A program made the position numbers and the translations under genes. The notes below the pieces were generated by a model. The model saw nothing but the letters and a program-made list of their open reading frames with translations. It was not told where the DNA came from and searched no databases. Source: an uncultured Lachnospiraceae bacterium (GTDB lineage: Bacteria; Bacillota; Clostridia; Lachnospirales; Lachnospiraceae). Taken from it: a DNA stretch of 34,562 nucleotides. The stretch covers positions 1-34,562 of the forward strand of contig URCR01000029.1 in NCBI GenBank assembly GCA_900546325.1, given 5' to 3'. Positions 22,455 to 30,356 of the stretch are shown one piece after another (the stretch's first letter is position 1; every line of letters begins with the position of its first letter).

Positions 22455-22739
22455 TCAGCGAATATTGTTAAAAAGAATCTGCCCGAAAACAACCGCACCG
22501 AGTACCGCATACAGGCTGTTTAGGAGCAGGCAGACTTTCATGATGTGATTTTGTACGTTTGCTTTTGTATAAGAAATGATTGTGAAAATACCGCTGGAAA
22601 TCATAAACACAGCATAGCAGGAAATCATGATTTCCGCTGTCGGCGATTGCAGCGCCCAGTCATATGTTCGAAGAGGCAGAATCGTCCACGGTACAAAAAC
22701 CATAAGAGTACTGATCACGGTCAATAGTTTGTTTTTCAT
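22455..22739 (-). CDS. Small three-helix membrane protein of the ABC operon
   Basis: The 94-residue hydrophobic protein has about three membrane helices (WTILPLRTY region, IMISCYAVFMISSGIFTII and LLLNSLYAVLGAVVFGQIL). I set the start at the internal ATG (22737-22739) because AAAGGAGAT lies just upstream; the longer frame would overlap the permease gene. It is the last gene of the minus-strand operon, 4 bases after the second permease. I do not recognise its family. It may be an accessory immunity or transporter subunit. Confidence 0.7.
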   Translation of the reverse strand: MKNKLLTVISTLMVFVPWTILPLRTYDWALQSPTAEIMISCYAVFMISSGIFTIISYTKANVQNHIMKVCLLLNSLYAVLGAVVFGQILFNNIR

Positions 22740-22743
22740 AAAA

Positions 22744-23514
22744 TTATCTCCTTTCAGCCCTGCCAAATCGAAGGCAGGCAATCAATAAACAAGTAATCGT
22801 AATGGCAGCCGCAACAGGGATCCACGGAAGGAGCTTTACCTGCGACGTTGTAAGATTCGCTGCCAGTTTTCCATATTCTGCAGTGACAACAAAAAACGGG
22901 TATGCCATCGGATACGCAAACCATAGTTTGGTATTGATGATCAGAACCGAAGGAACAATGGAAGCCAGTCCTACTCCGATCGAGAAAATCGGTGTCTGAA
23001 TACACACGGATAACAACCAGAAACATGCAAGCATCGGTATGGAGGAGAGAAAGACCAGTCCTGCTTCCCGAAATACAAACAGCGGCGGTAAAAGAAATTG
23101 ATAGTCCTGTGTCCGGGATGCAATGGCAGCACCGACATAGTAGACTGCGATGCTCATCAATATCTGCGAAACTGCCAACAGCAAAAGAACTGTAAATTTT
23201 GCAAGGCATAATTCCGAAGTATGGATCGGCAGCGACAGCATTTTTAAGATCCCCCGATTACTTCTCTCGGTCATATTAAGCAAAATGGTACTGACAACCA
23301 TGCTTGCCGGGAACATAAACCATACCATTCCCAGAAAGCCCTGGATAAAAAAATTGTTTTCCGGTGAAATACCCTCTGCCTGCATTTCAAAATTCATCCC
23401 GGCATTCCCTATAGATGGCAGCCAGAGGATTACTGTTGCTGTCAATAAAATCAAAAAAATTTTAGAGCGTTTTATTTTTTTTAATTCAACACCGACCAGT
23501 GACAAAAAATTCAT
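22744..23514 (-). CDS. ABC-2 permease, lantibiotic-immunity type (second subunit)
   Basis: The 256-residue protein has six likely membrane helices and starts MNFLSLVGVELKKIKRSK, the usual opening of LanE/LanG (MutE/MutG)-type permeases. Its ATG overlaps the stop of the first permease by 4 bases. The ATPase-permease-permease order is that of bacitracin or lantibiotic protection transporters, which expel a cell-wall-active peptide from the membrane. The substrate cannot be named and no lantibiotic gene lies in the window, so self-immunity is less likely than resistance to a foreign peptide. Confidence 0.82.
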   Translation of the reverse strand: MNFLSLVGVELKKIKRSKIFLILLTATVILWLPSIGNAGMNFEMQAEGISPENNFFIQGFLGMVWFMFPASMVVSTILLNMTERSNRGILKMLSLPIHTSELCLAKFTVLLLLAVSQILMSIAVYYVGAAIASRTQDYQFLLPPLFVFREAGLVFLSSIPMLACFWLLSVCIQTPIFSIGVGLASIVPSVLIINTKLWFAYPMAYPFFVVTAEYGKLAANLTTSQVKLLPWIPVAAAITITCLLIACLRFGRAERR

Positions 23515-24233
23515 TCAAACAACCTCCTTACTTTTACGAAGAGTACTTCCAGCAGACTGAGCACAAGTACTTCTATGATTGCTGCGTACAGGTAGTGGAT
23601 CACTTCTGTTTTGTCAGTTCCCGCCAAGATTTGAAATGGGATCGCAAACGGAAAAAGGGAAAGCAGAAAATGATCTGTCGGCAGCATGGTCGCTGTGAAG
23701 ATGCAGACCACTCCGATTCCGAGCGATACCCACATATTTTCAAAAACGGATGCGATAAACATGGACAAGACAATGGACGGAAGCATCAACAGGAACTCAT
23801 AGGCAAAATTCTGAAACAGTTCCAGCCAAAAGCCTTCCGTTATCTCAAACCAATGATCCGTGCAAAAGGTAACTGCCCCTGCCTCCAGCAACAGTACAAC
23901 TGCGCTCATCACCATTACTAAGACAACTTTGTGAAAGAAGATGGAACTTTCCCGAATCGGCAGTGATTTCATTTTCTGCATCGCATGATCGGCAAATTCA
24001 ATGTGATACATCAGACAGGTTCCTGCAAGGACAAGTAAAATGTTAAACATTGTCATCATTTGCCAGTTTGCATTCAGCAAAATCGGAATCGGCGAAAGAT
24101 CCATTGACAGATACAGTTCAGACCGGGCGGCCATGTTCATGACCGGCACGGCAGCCGCCAGGATGCCTCCGCCTAAAAATGCAGGGAGAAATCCTGTTCT
24201 TTTTAGTTTTTGACATTCCAAAAAAATCCTCAT
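23511..24233 (-). CDS. ABC-2 permease, lantibiotic-immunity type (first subunit)
   Basis: The 240-residue protein has six predicted membrane helices and begins MRIFLECQKLKRTG, a cytoplasmic start typical of LanE/MutE-like subunits. It overlaps the ATPase stop by 4 bases and the next permease start by 4 bases, so the three genes are translationally coupled. It is homologous in plan to the following permease and they probably form a heterodimeric channel. Confidence 0.82.
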   Translation of the reverse strand: MRIFLECQKLKRTGFLPAFLGGGILAAAVPVMNMAARSELYLSMDLSPIPILLNANWQMMTMFNILLVLAGTCLMYHIEFADHAMQKMKSLPIRESSIFFHKVVLVMVMSAVVLLLEAGAVTFCTDHWFEITEGFWLELFQNFAYEFLLMLPSIVLSMFIASVFENMWVSLGIGVVCIFTATMLPTDHFLLSLFPFAIPFQILAGTDKTEVIHYLYAAIIEVLVLSLLEVLFVKVRRLFE

Positions 24234-24985
24234 CTTACAACTCCTCTCTGGTGGTTATCATCCTCTATCAACGCAAGAAACGTATCTTCCAGATTATCGG
24301 TAGGATAGCCGCGCAAAGCCGCGTTTTGTTTTAAGTCCTCAAGTGTCCCTTCAAACAGTAAGTGTCCGTGATTCAGGATTCCGATATGATCGGCCATCAG
24401 TTCAATTTCAGAAAGCAAATGCGAAGAGACCAGAACGGTACAGTCGAACTGCTCAGGCAGAGAGCGAATCAGCGTTCGGATCTCATGGATCCCAACCGGA
24501 TCCAGACCGTTTGTTGGCTCATCCAAAATCAGAAGCGGCGGTTTCCCGAGCAATGCCATCGCCAATCCCAGCCGCTGTTTCATTCCAAGGGAATATTTTT
24601 TGGCAAGGCGTTTTTTATACTGTGTCAGTCCGACAAGCTCCAATGATTCGGCGACATCAGATTTCGGGAGTTCCAAAATTTTGCGGATGATTTCCAGATT
24701 TTCCTCGCCGCTTAGATTTCCATAAAAGGCAGGAGCTTCAATGAAGGAACCGATCTCTTTTAAGATTTCTACTCTGTCTTTGGGAAAAGTTTTTCCGTTC
24801 AGTACAAAGGAACCGCTTGTCTGCTTTGTCAGACCAAGGAACATCTTCATCGTGGTAGATTTTCCTGCCCCGTTGGGACCGAGAAATCCGTAGACTGCTC
24901 CTTTTGGAATATGCAGGTTGATATCGGACACAGCGGTAAAGTCCGCATAAGTTTTTGTTAAGTTTTTCGTTTCAATGATATTCAT
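24230..24985 (-). CDS. ABC transporter ATPase, BcrA/LanF type
   Basis: The 251-residue ATPase powers the two downstream permeases. Walker A is GPNGAGKST (36-44), the signature is YSLGMKQRLGLAMAL, Walker B is LLILDEPTNGLDP, and the switch His is in SSHLLSEIE. The short C-terminal extension fits the BcrA/NisF/MutF group. AAAGGAG precedes the ATG. It is divergent from a two-component system whose regulator probably controls it through the repeats at 25054-25072. Confidence 0.92.
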   Translation of the reverse strand: MNIIETKNLTKTYADFTAVSDINLHIPKGAVYGFLGPNGAGKSTTMKMFLGLTKQTSGSFVLNGKTFPKDRVEILKEIGSFIEAPAFYGNLSGEENLEIIRKILELPKSDVAESLELVGLTQYKKRLAKKYSLGMKQRLGLAMALLGKPPLLILDEPTNGLDPVGIHEIRTLIRSLPEQFDCTVLVSSHLLSEIELMADHIGILNHGHLLFEGTLEDLKQNAALRGYPTDNLEDTFLALIEDDNHQRGVVR

Positions 24986-25053
24986 AATGTCTGCTCCTTT
25001 CTGATTACAGCTTCATTCTACAACCCCAACCTTGCGGCAACATTCTCGCTACC

Positions 25054-25072
25054 TTACATTTCCTTTACATTT
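25054..25072. promoter_or_regulatory. Direct-repeat operator between ABC and two-component genes
   Basis: Two copies of TTACATTT (25054-25061 and 25065-25072) stand 11 bp apart on one face of the helix, the usual spacing for OmpR-family dimers. They lie between the divergent ABC and response-regulator starts, upstream of both. Confidence 0.6.
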
Positions 25073-25102
25073 TGCCGAATCATAGCAACAAAAATGAAAA
25101 TC

Positions 25103-25111
25103 TGATATAAT
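25103..25111 (+). promoter_or_regulatory. Extended -10 promoter of the two-component operon
   Basis: TGATATAAT forms an extended -10 element about 25 bases before the response regulator start. The corresponding -35 (TAGCAA, 17 bp upstream) is weak, which fits activation or basal expression. Confidence 0.6.
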
Positions 25112-25136
25112 ACTCTCCAGAAAGGCTGGTGAAAAA

Positions 25137-25841
25137 ATGGATTTTCAGTATTTAAAGGAAAAAAGAATTCTGCTCGTTGATGATGAACAGGAGCTTTTGG
25201 ATATGGTCGTATCGATTTTGACTGAGGATGGATTTACCAATATAAAGACAGCAGGCAATGTAAAAGATGCCATACAAATTTCCGAGAGCTATTGTCCGGA
25301 ATTTGCGATCCTCGATGTGATGCTTCCGGATGGAGATGGATTTTCTCTCATGGAACAGCTGAAAAACAGGGCGGATTATCCGGTTCTGTTTTTGACTGCC
25401 CGAGGGGAAGAGGAGGATAAATGGAAAGGTTTCGGTCTGGGTGCCGATGATTATATGGTCAAGCCGTTTTTGCCGAAAGAATTACTTTTTCGTGTCATGG
25501 CAATCTTGCGAAGAAGCTACAAAGAAGAAAATCCGCTGGTAAGGCTTCATGGCAGCGAGATTGATTTTTCCCGTGCAGAGGTGATCAAAAAGGGAGCACA
25601 CATTCCATTGACAGCCAAGGAATATGAACTTTTGACTGCACTTTACCGCAATGCAGGGCGCATCGTGACCATTGATGCTCTCTGTGAGGCGGCGTGGGGC
25701 GACAATCCGTTTGGATATGAGAATTCGCTTATGGCTCATATACGCCGCATTCGGGAAAAAATCGAGGATACCCCCTCAAAACCAGTATCTCTAGTGACAG
25801 TGAAAGGCTTGGGATATAAGCTGATCGTGGAAGGAAAATAA
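25137..25841 (+). CDS. OmpR-family response regulator
   Basis: The 234-residue regulator has a receiver domain (residues about 9-120) with the acidic pair Asp15-Asp16, phospho-acceptor Asp60 (LDVMLPDGDG), Thr in LFLTARGEE and Lys in YMVKPF. A winged-helix DNA-binding domain (about 135-232) carries PLTAKEYELL and SLMAHIRRIREKI...VKGLGYKL. It is followed one base later by its histidine kinase. Divergence from a BcrA-type ABC operon indicates control of peptide-antibiotic resistance, as for other Firmicutes sensor/ABC modules. Confidence 0.93.
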   Translation: MDFQYLKEKRILLVDDEQELLDMVVSILTEDGFTNIKTAGNVKDAIQISESYCPEFAILDVMLPDGDGFSLMEQLKNRADYPVLFLTARGEEEDKWKGFGLGADDYMVKPFLPKELLFRVMAILRRSYKEENPLVRLHGSEIDFSRAEVIKKGAHIPLTAKEYELLTALYRNAGRIVTIDALCEAAWGDNPFGYENSLMAHIRRIREKIEDTPSKPVSLVTVKGLGYKLIVEGK

Positions 25842-25842
25842 A

Positions 25843-27231
25843 ATGAAAAGTGTTCCTAAATTACTGCGTAGATTTGTCGGTATATTGTTGCTCAGCTCCT
25901 TTTTTCTGCTGATTGTCAACCTTGTCATTCTGGCTATTGTGACAGCAACACAGGCGCCGAATGGTTCGCCATGGAAAACTGCAGAGGAGGCCGCGGAAAA
26001 TATGACACGTACAGACCAGGGCTATGCGATGTCACAAAACATGGCAGAGCAGCTGGAGTCAGAAAAGATATGGGCAGTCTATATCGACAATCAGACAAAT
26101 GAATGCATCTGGCATTCGGACGATCTGCCGGATACAATCCCTCTGAAATTCACAGCTTCAGATATCGCAAACCTGACTCGCGGGTATATTGACGGATATC
26201 CTACGTTTACCGGCAGCGGCGAAAGCGGATTAATGGTTCTTGGTTATCCAAAGGAAAGTTTTTGGAAGCATATGTGGCCGAGCTGGGACTATCATTTCAT
26301 TGCAAATTTGCCTAAAAACAGTTTGATCGTCCTCGCTGTCAATGTTCTCTTCATTTTCATCATCTATATGGGTGCAAACACGAAGCTGCTCAAATCCATC
26401 AAACCAATTACAGATGGGATTCGGGCATTGCCTTTGGGAGAACCTGTTGTATTAAAGGAAAAAGGAGTCCTTTCTGAGATTTCGGCGAATATCAACCGGA
26501 CTTCCGAAGTGCTTCAATCTCAGAAATTTCAGCTCAAGAAAAAGGAAACCGCAAGAGCTAACTGGATTGCAGGAGTTTCACACGACATAAGGACACCGTT
26601 ATCTATGGTAATGGGATATGCAGGACAGCTGGAAAATGATACGGCGCTCTCAGAAAGCGAACACAAAAAAGCCGCTGCAATCCGCAGACAAAGCGAGCGG
26701 ATACGGAATTTGATCAATGACCTGAATCTGGCTTCCAAGCTGGAATACAATATGCAGCCAGTCACGATAAAGCCGGAAAGTGTCATAGCGATCGTAAGAC
26801 AGGTTGTGGCAGATTTTATCAATACCGATATTGATGGCAAATTTCCGATGGAATGGGATACAGACGAAAATGCTTCAGCATATTTTGTCAATGCGGACAA
26901 AGAGTTGTTGAAGCGGGCAGTTTCCAATTTAATACAAAATTGTATCAACCATAATGAAAAAGGCTGCTCCGTCTTTGTATCTGTTCATGCAGAGCAAAAT
27001 TGCTGCGCTGTCTGCGTGGAAGACAACGGGATCGGCATTTCCGATGAGCAGATTGAAAAATTAAACAATACACCGCACTATATGGTCTGCGATACAAACA
27101 CCACCGAACAGCGCCATGGTCTGGGACTGTTGATCGTAAAACAGATTGCCGCATCCCATCACGGTACACTCACGATCTCGCATAGTTCCCACGGCGGATT
27201 TGCGGCAAAAATACTTTTGCCGTTAAATTGA
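25843..27231 (+). CDS. Sensor histidine kinase paired with the response regulator
   Basis: The 462-residue kinase has two membrane helices (about 11-33 and 163-183) bracketing a 130-residue outer sensor region. A linker, a dimerisation domain with phospho-acceptor His247 (GVSHDIRTPLSMVMGY), and an ATPase domain with N box NLIQNCINHNEKG, G1 DNGIGI and G2 GLGLLIV follow. The outer loop is longer than in BceS-type intramembrane sensors, so it may bind a ligand directly. It ends about where the rbsR -35 box begins. Confidence 0.92.
   Translation: MKSVPKLLRRFVGILLLSSFFLLIVNLVILAIVTATQAPNGSPWKTAEEAAENMTRTDQGYAMSQNMAEQLESEKIWAVYIDNQTNECIWHSDDLPDTIPLKFTASDIANLTRGYIDGYPTFTGSGESGLMVLGYPKESFWKHMWPSWDYHFIANLPKNSLIVLAVNVLFIFIIYMGANTKLLKSIKPITDGIRALPLGEPVVLKEKGVLSEISANINRTSEVLQSQKFQLKKKETARANWIAGVSHDIRTPLSMVMGYAGQLENDTALSESEHKKAAAIRRQSERIRNLINDLNLASKLEYNMQPVTIKPESVIAIVRQVVADFINTDIDGKFPMEWDTDENASAYFVNADKELLKRAVSNLIQNCINHNEKGCSVFVSVHAEQNCCAVCVEDNGIGISDEQIEKLNNTPHYMVCDTNTTEQRHGLGLLIVKQIAASHHGTLTISHSSHGGFAAKILLPLN
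27203..27222 (+). terminator. Possible weak terminator at the end of the histidine kinase gene
   Basis: A perfect 8-bp hairpin (CGGCAAAA, loop ATAC, TTTTGCCG) overlaps the last codons of the kinase, but only TTAAATT follows it. The weak T tract makes full termination doubtful. Confidence 0.3.
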
Positions 27232-27257
27232 CAAAGAGAATCAGAAAGAGGTATAAT
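27228..27257 (+). promoter_or_regulatory. Promoter of rbsR-rbsK
   Basis: TTGACA (27228-27233) and TATAAT (27252-27257) are separated by 18 bp. The -35 box overlaps the final codons of the upstream histidine kinase. Confidence 0.85.
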
Positions 27258-27266
27258 AGGAGTAGA

Positions 27267-27284
27267 TTTGAAACGGGTTTCAAA
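27267..27284. promoter_or_regulatory. LacI-type operator at the rbsR promoter
   Basis: TTTGAAAC-GG-GTTTCAAA is a perfect inverted repeat with 8-base arms. It sits about 10 bases past the -10 box, over the transcription start. It has the half-site style of LacI/GalR proteins and lies directly before a LacI-family gene, so autorepression is likely. Confidence 0.8.
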
Positions 27285-27329
27285 AAGAAAATTTTCATGG
27301 GATCAGTGAACAGAAAGGAGGGAAAGCGG

Positions 27330-28316
27330 ATGGCAAGTATCAGAGAAGTCGCAAAGCGCGCGGGGGTGTCTCCCGCCACGGTTTCCCGCGTGATCAACGG
27401 AACTGCCAGGGTAGATGAGGAGAAGCGGGAACGGGTGGAAAAGGCGATTGAAGAAACCGGTTTCAGACCAAATGAACTTGCAAGGGCATTGTACCGGAAA
27501 TCATCGAAGATGATCGGAGTCATTGTGCCGGATATCGAGAATCCATTTTTCAGTGAACTTGCGAAGGCGATTGAGGAGGAAGCGTATGAACAGGAATACC
27601 GCATCCTTCTCTGTAACTCGGATGATCAGGAGGAGAAGGAACTTGCAAACCTGCAAATGCTTACCCAGCTTCAGGCGGACGGTGTGATCTTAATGACAAA
27701 TACCGGGAAAAAAGGCCAGAGCTATGAGGTATTTTCCATGCCGGTGGTGCTTGTGGACAGACGTCTGGATGAGATGGGTCAGACTGGTGTCATTGAGGCA
27801 GATCATTACGCAGGAGGAAAACTGGCGGCGGAGCATCTGATCGCATGTGGATGCAGGCGGATCACATGTATCCGGGGCCCGCAGGAACTTTCCAGTGGGA
27901 AGAAACGCTACGAAGGGTACCGGGAAATATGCCGGCTGCATGGCATGAAGGAGCGCTGTGTGGACAGCACATACAATTATGAGGACGGGGCCCGGGCGGC
28001 AGAGGAGGTGCTCAGGTGCTATCCGGACACAGACGGGATCATTGCCTGCAATGACATGACTGCGGTTTCAGTATATAAGGTACTCCGAAAAAGGGGATAC
28101 CGGGTGCCGGAGGACATTCAGCTCATCGGATTTGACGGTGTGAAATTCGGACGATTTCTGACACCGGAGCTGACGACGGTGGCGCAGCCGATCGCAGAGA
28201 TGGGGAAATGTGCAGTGCAGATGATTTTAAATACAGTGCAGGAACTACCAAAGGAGAGGGAAAAGCAGTTTCCGGTGACGCTGATCGAGGGAGAGACGAC
28301 AAAGAGTAAAATTTAG
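27330..28316 (+). CDS. rbsR: LacI-family repressor of the ribose kinase gene
   Basis: The 328-residue regulator has an N-terminal LacI helix-turn-helix (SIREVAKRAGVSPATVSRVI) and hinge. A periplasmic-binding-protein-like sensor domain follows (IGVIVPDIENPFFSELAKAI, then IACNDMTAVSVYKVL and IQLIGFDG). I set the start at ATG 27330, where AAAGGAGGG stands 7 bases upstream; the frame open from 27228 includes the promoter and is not coding. The next gene encodes a ribokinase, so ribose or ribose-5-phosphate is the probable effector. No ribose transporter genes accompany the pair in this window. Confidence 0.88.
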   Translation: MASIREVAKRAGVSPATVSRVINGTARVDEEKRERVEKAIEETGFRPNELARALYRKSSKMIGVIVPDIENPFFSELAKAIEEEAYEQEYRILLCNSDDQEEKELANLQMLTQLQADGVILMTNTGKKGQSYEVFSMPVVLVDRRLDEMGQTGVIEADHYAGGKLAAEHLIACGCRRITCIRGPQELSSGKKRYEGYREICRLHGMKERCVDSTYNYEDGARAAEEVLRCYPDTDGIIACNDMTAVSVYKVLRKRGYRVPEDIQLIGFDGVKFGRFLTPELTTVAQPIAEMGKCAVQMILNTVQELPKEREKQFPVTLIEGETTKSKI

Positions 28317-28335
28317 AACATGGAGGAAAACGGGT

Positions 28336-29244
28336 ATGAAGTTGGCAGTAGTGGGAAGTATAAACATGGATATGACAGTGACCGCGGAGCGGATTCCACT
28401 GAAAGGGGAGACACTGCTCGGGGACAGCATTCACTATATTCCGGGCGGAAAAGGTGCGAACCAGGCGGTTGCGATGGCGAGACTCGGAGCGAAAGTTGAG
28501 ATGTTCGGATGTGTGGGGGATGACAGCAATGGAGAGAAAGTGGTTGAGAATCTCAGAAAAGAGGGCGTCGGAACCGGGCACATCAAAGTATTAAAAGAAG
28601 TTCCGACCGGAATTGCCCTGATCACGGTCGGGGAAAATGACAATACGATCATCGTCGTGCCGGGGGCAAATGGACAGGTGGATCAGACATATGCAGACAG
28701 TATCAAAGAAGAACTAAAAGCATTTGATATGGTTGTGCTGCAGCAGGAAATCCCTTTGGAGACGGTCCACGATCTGATCCGTTTCTGCGCGGAAAATGGA
28801 ATCAAAGTGATTTTAAATCCGGCGCCGGCGGCGGAAGTACCGATGGAGATCATTGAGAAAGTGACTTATCTGACACCGAATGAACATGAGGCGGTTCTTA
28901 TTTTCGGCGAGGGAGAGAAGACGGAAGCACTCCTGAGAAAATATCCGGAAAAGCTTGTGATCACGCAGGGATCACGAGGGGTAGCTGTCTGCGGGAAAGA
29001 TGGAGAAGTACTGACTGTTCCGGCAAGACCGGCAACTGTCGCTGACACGACCGGTGCAGGTGACACGTTAAACGGAGCCTTTTCAGTGCAGATCGCCATG
29101 GGGAAGCCGATTGCAGAGGCGCTTCGCTATGCGAATACGGCGGCAAGTCTCTCGACGGAAAAGTTCGGAGCCCAGGCCGGGATGCCGACCGCAGAAGAAG
29201 TGGAGAGAGAATTACAGCGGAATAAGGAAGAAACGGACAGATAA
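28336..29244 (+). CDS. rbsK: Ribokinase
   Basis: The 302-residue PfkB-family kinase phosphorylates D-ribose at O5 with ATP. Visible motifs are GSINMDMTV at the start, the PfkB signature 1 GGKGANQAVAMARLG, and signature 2 DTTGAGDTLNGAF with catalytic Asp in TGAGD. It follows rbsR by 19 bases with a GGAGG site, so both are transcribed from the rbsR promoter and repressed by RbsR. Length equals the family norm (about 300-310). Confidence 0.93.
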   Translation: MKLAVVGSINMDMTVTAERIPLKGETLLGDSIHYIPGGKGANQAVAMARLGAKVEMFGCVGDDSNGEKVVENLRKEGVGTGHIKVLKEVPTGIALITVGENDNTIIVVPGANGQVDQTYADSIKEELKAFDMVVLQQEIPLETVHDLIRFCAENGIKVILNPAPAAEVPMEIIEKVTYLTPNEHEAVLIFGEGEKTEALLRKYPEKLVITQGSRGVAVCGKDGEVLTVPARPATVADTTGAGDTLNGAFSVQIAMGKPIAEALRYANTAASLSTEKFGAQAGMPTAEEVERELQRNKEETDR

Positions 29245-29316
29245 GCAGATCGCAGGATCAGACGGGGAAATGTCAGTCCAATCTGCAAGAAATGACAGAA
29301 GATCGCGGACACAGCC

Positions 29317-29345
29317 TTGACAAAACAGGACAAATGGAGTACGAT
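29317..29345 (+). promoter_or_regulatory. Promoter of the T-box/tyrS operon
   Basis: TTGACA (29317-29322) and TACGAT (29340-29345) are 17 bp apart; the start would be near 29352, right before T-box stem I. Confidence 0.8.
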
Positions 29346-29351
29346 AGGCAA

Positions 29352-29613
29352 CATATAAGACATCAGCGATGAAAAGAACAAGTAATAACGAATATCACGT
29401 TCAGACAGAAAGCAGCCGGAGGATGAGAGGCGCATGGACCATTTGTTATGAATACCTCTTGGAGCTTCACACCGAACATACAAAGTAGGCTGTGACGGAG
29501 TAGATACACGTTACCGTATCTGAGTATTAGGCTTTGATTACCGGAAGGTGATGAGACGCTGATACTTGCTGAGACAGATGATGCGAGTTATCTGTGAAAA
29601 AAGGTGGTACCGC
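29352..29613 (+). ncRNA. T-box leader, tyrosine-specific
   Basis: The leader has the T-box layout: a stem I region starting near GATGAAAAGAACAAGTAA, a specifier segment GAATACCTCTTGGAGC, and the 14-base-type T-box AAGGTGGTACCGC (29601-29613), followed by a terminator. The specifier codon is read as TAC (29453-29455), which is tyrosine. This agrees with tyrS as the second gene. Uncharged tRNA-Tyr should pair with the TAC codon and the GGTGG bulge to stabilise the antiterminator. The 5' end is inferred from the promoter. Confidence 0.93.
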
Positions 29614-29620
29614 AGGAGTT

Positions 29621-29665
29621 ACTCCTGCCCTTTCTAATGAAAACAGAGAGGGCAGGAGTTTTTTT
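29621..29665 (+). terminator. T-box terminator hairpin
   Basis: A 15-bp stem (ACTCCTGCCCTTTCT with AGAGAGGGCAGGAGT, one G-U pair) is followed by seven T residues. The competing antiterminator would use the T-box sequence just upstream. Confidence 0.93.
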
Positions 29666-29766
29666 ATTACATAGGAAATTCCTATGTAATAAAAAACACG
29701 CTTCGCGTGAGAATGCGCAGCTCGCGGAAAGGGAAAATGTCGCCGGGGGAGCGCACTGCGGCGACA
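29666..29766. repeat. Cluster of palindromes between T-box and first gene
   Basis: Three hairpins follow one another: a perfect 12-bp inverted repeat around one base (arm ATTACATAGGAA, 29666-29690), CACGC-TTC-GCGTG (29697-29709), and TGTCGCC paired with GGCGACA (29738-29744 and 29760-29766). The stretch is GC-richer toward its right end and is not needed for the T-box. It looks like an inserted repetitive extragenic element or a second leader structure. No coding sequence is seen. Confidence 0.6.
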
Positions 29767-29816
29767 GGGAGAATGATACAGAAACACAATGATACTGCCT
29801 GAAAGGGGGATACAAA

Positions 29817-30356
29817 ATGGAACTTTGGGATCTATTTGATGAAAATCGCAGATTTTTATATAAACAGCATAACCGACAGGAACCGCTCGCGCCGGGGGAT
29901 TATCATGTTGTTGTCGTCGTGTGTGTGGTGAACAGCAAGGAAGAGATTCTGGTTACACTTCGGCATCCGGCGAAGGAAACTTACGCAAACTGCTGGGAAA
30001 ATACCGGAGGAAGTGTACTTGCAGGGGAGACAAGCAGTCAGGGAGCAGTCAGAGAACTGAGGGAAGAAACAGGAATCCGTGTATCGGAGGAAGAACTGAC
30101 GCTGCTTGGAAGCATCCGGGGTGTCAGCGCTTTTTACGACTTTTATGTAGTGAGAAAAGACGTGAAGCTTACCGACATTGTCCTGCAGGAAAATGAGACG
30201 GCAGATGCCCGCTGGGTGACTTTACAGGAGTTTGTAAAAATGGGAGAGGACGGTACGCTGGCAGAGCCGGTCTATCGCCGCTTCCGGCAGTTTGAAGAGC
30301 CGTTCTGGAAACTGATCAAAAATGAAGGAGAGGAAAAGGAAAATGAAAATTTATGA
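29817..30356 (+). CDS. Nudix hydrolase (IDI/MutT-like)
   Basis: The 179-residue protein has a perfect Nudix box at residues 65-87 (G-x5-E-x7-REL-R-EETGI). The flanking text PGDYHVVVVVCVV and ENTGGS resembles a large clostridial group annotated as isopentenyl-diphosphate isomerase-like Nudix proteins, but no isomerase Cys/Glu pair can be assigned with confidence. The substrate is unknown; nucleotides or nucleotide sugars are possible. AAAGGGGG precedes the ATG. It is first in the tyrosine T-box operon and overlaps tyrS by 14 bases, so it should be induced when tRNA-Tyr is uncharged. Confidence 0.88.
   Translation: MELWDLFDENRRFLYKQHNRQEPLAPGDYHVVVVVCVVNSKEEILVTLRHPAKETYANCWENTGGSVLAGETSSQGAVRELREETGIRVSEEELTLLGSIRGVSAFYDFYVVRKDVKLTDIVLQENETADARWVTLQEFVKMGEDGTLAEPVYRRFRQFEEPFWKLIKNEGEEKENENL

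Noticed and set aside
27228..27329. N-terminal extension of the LacI-family regulator
   Set aside because: It covers the promoter and operator; the helix-turn-helix begins right after ATG 27330.
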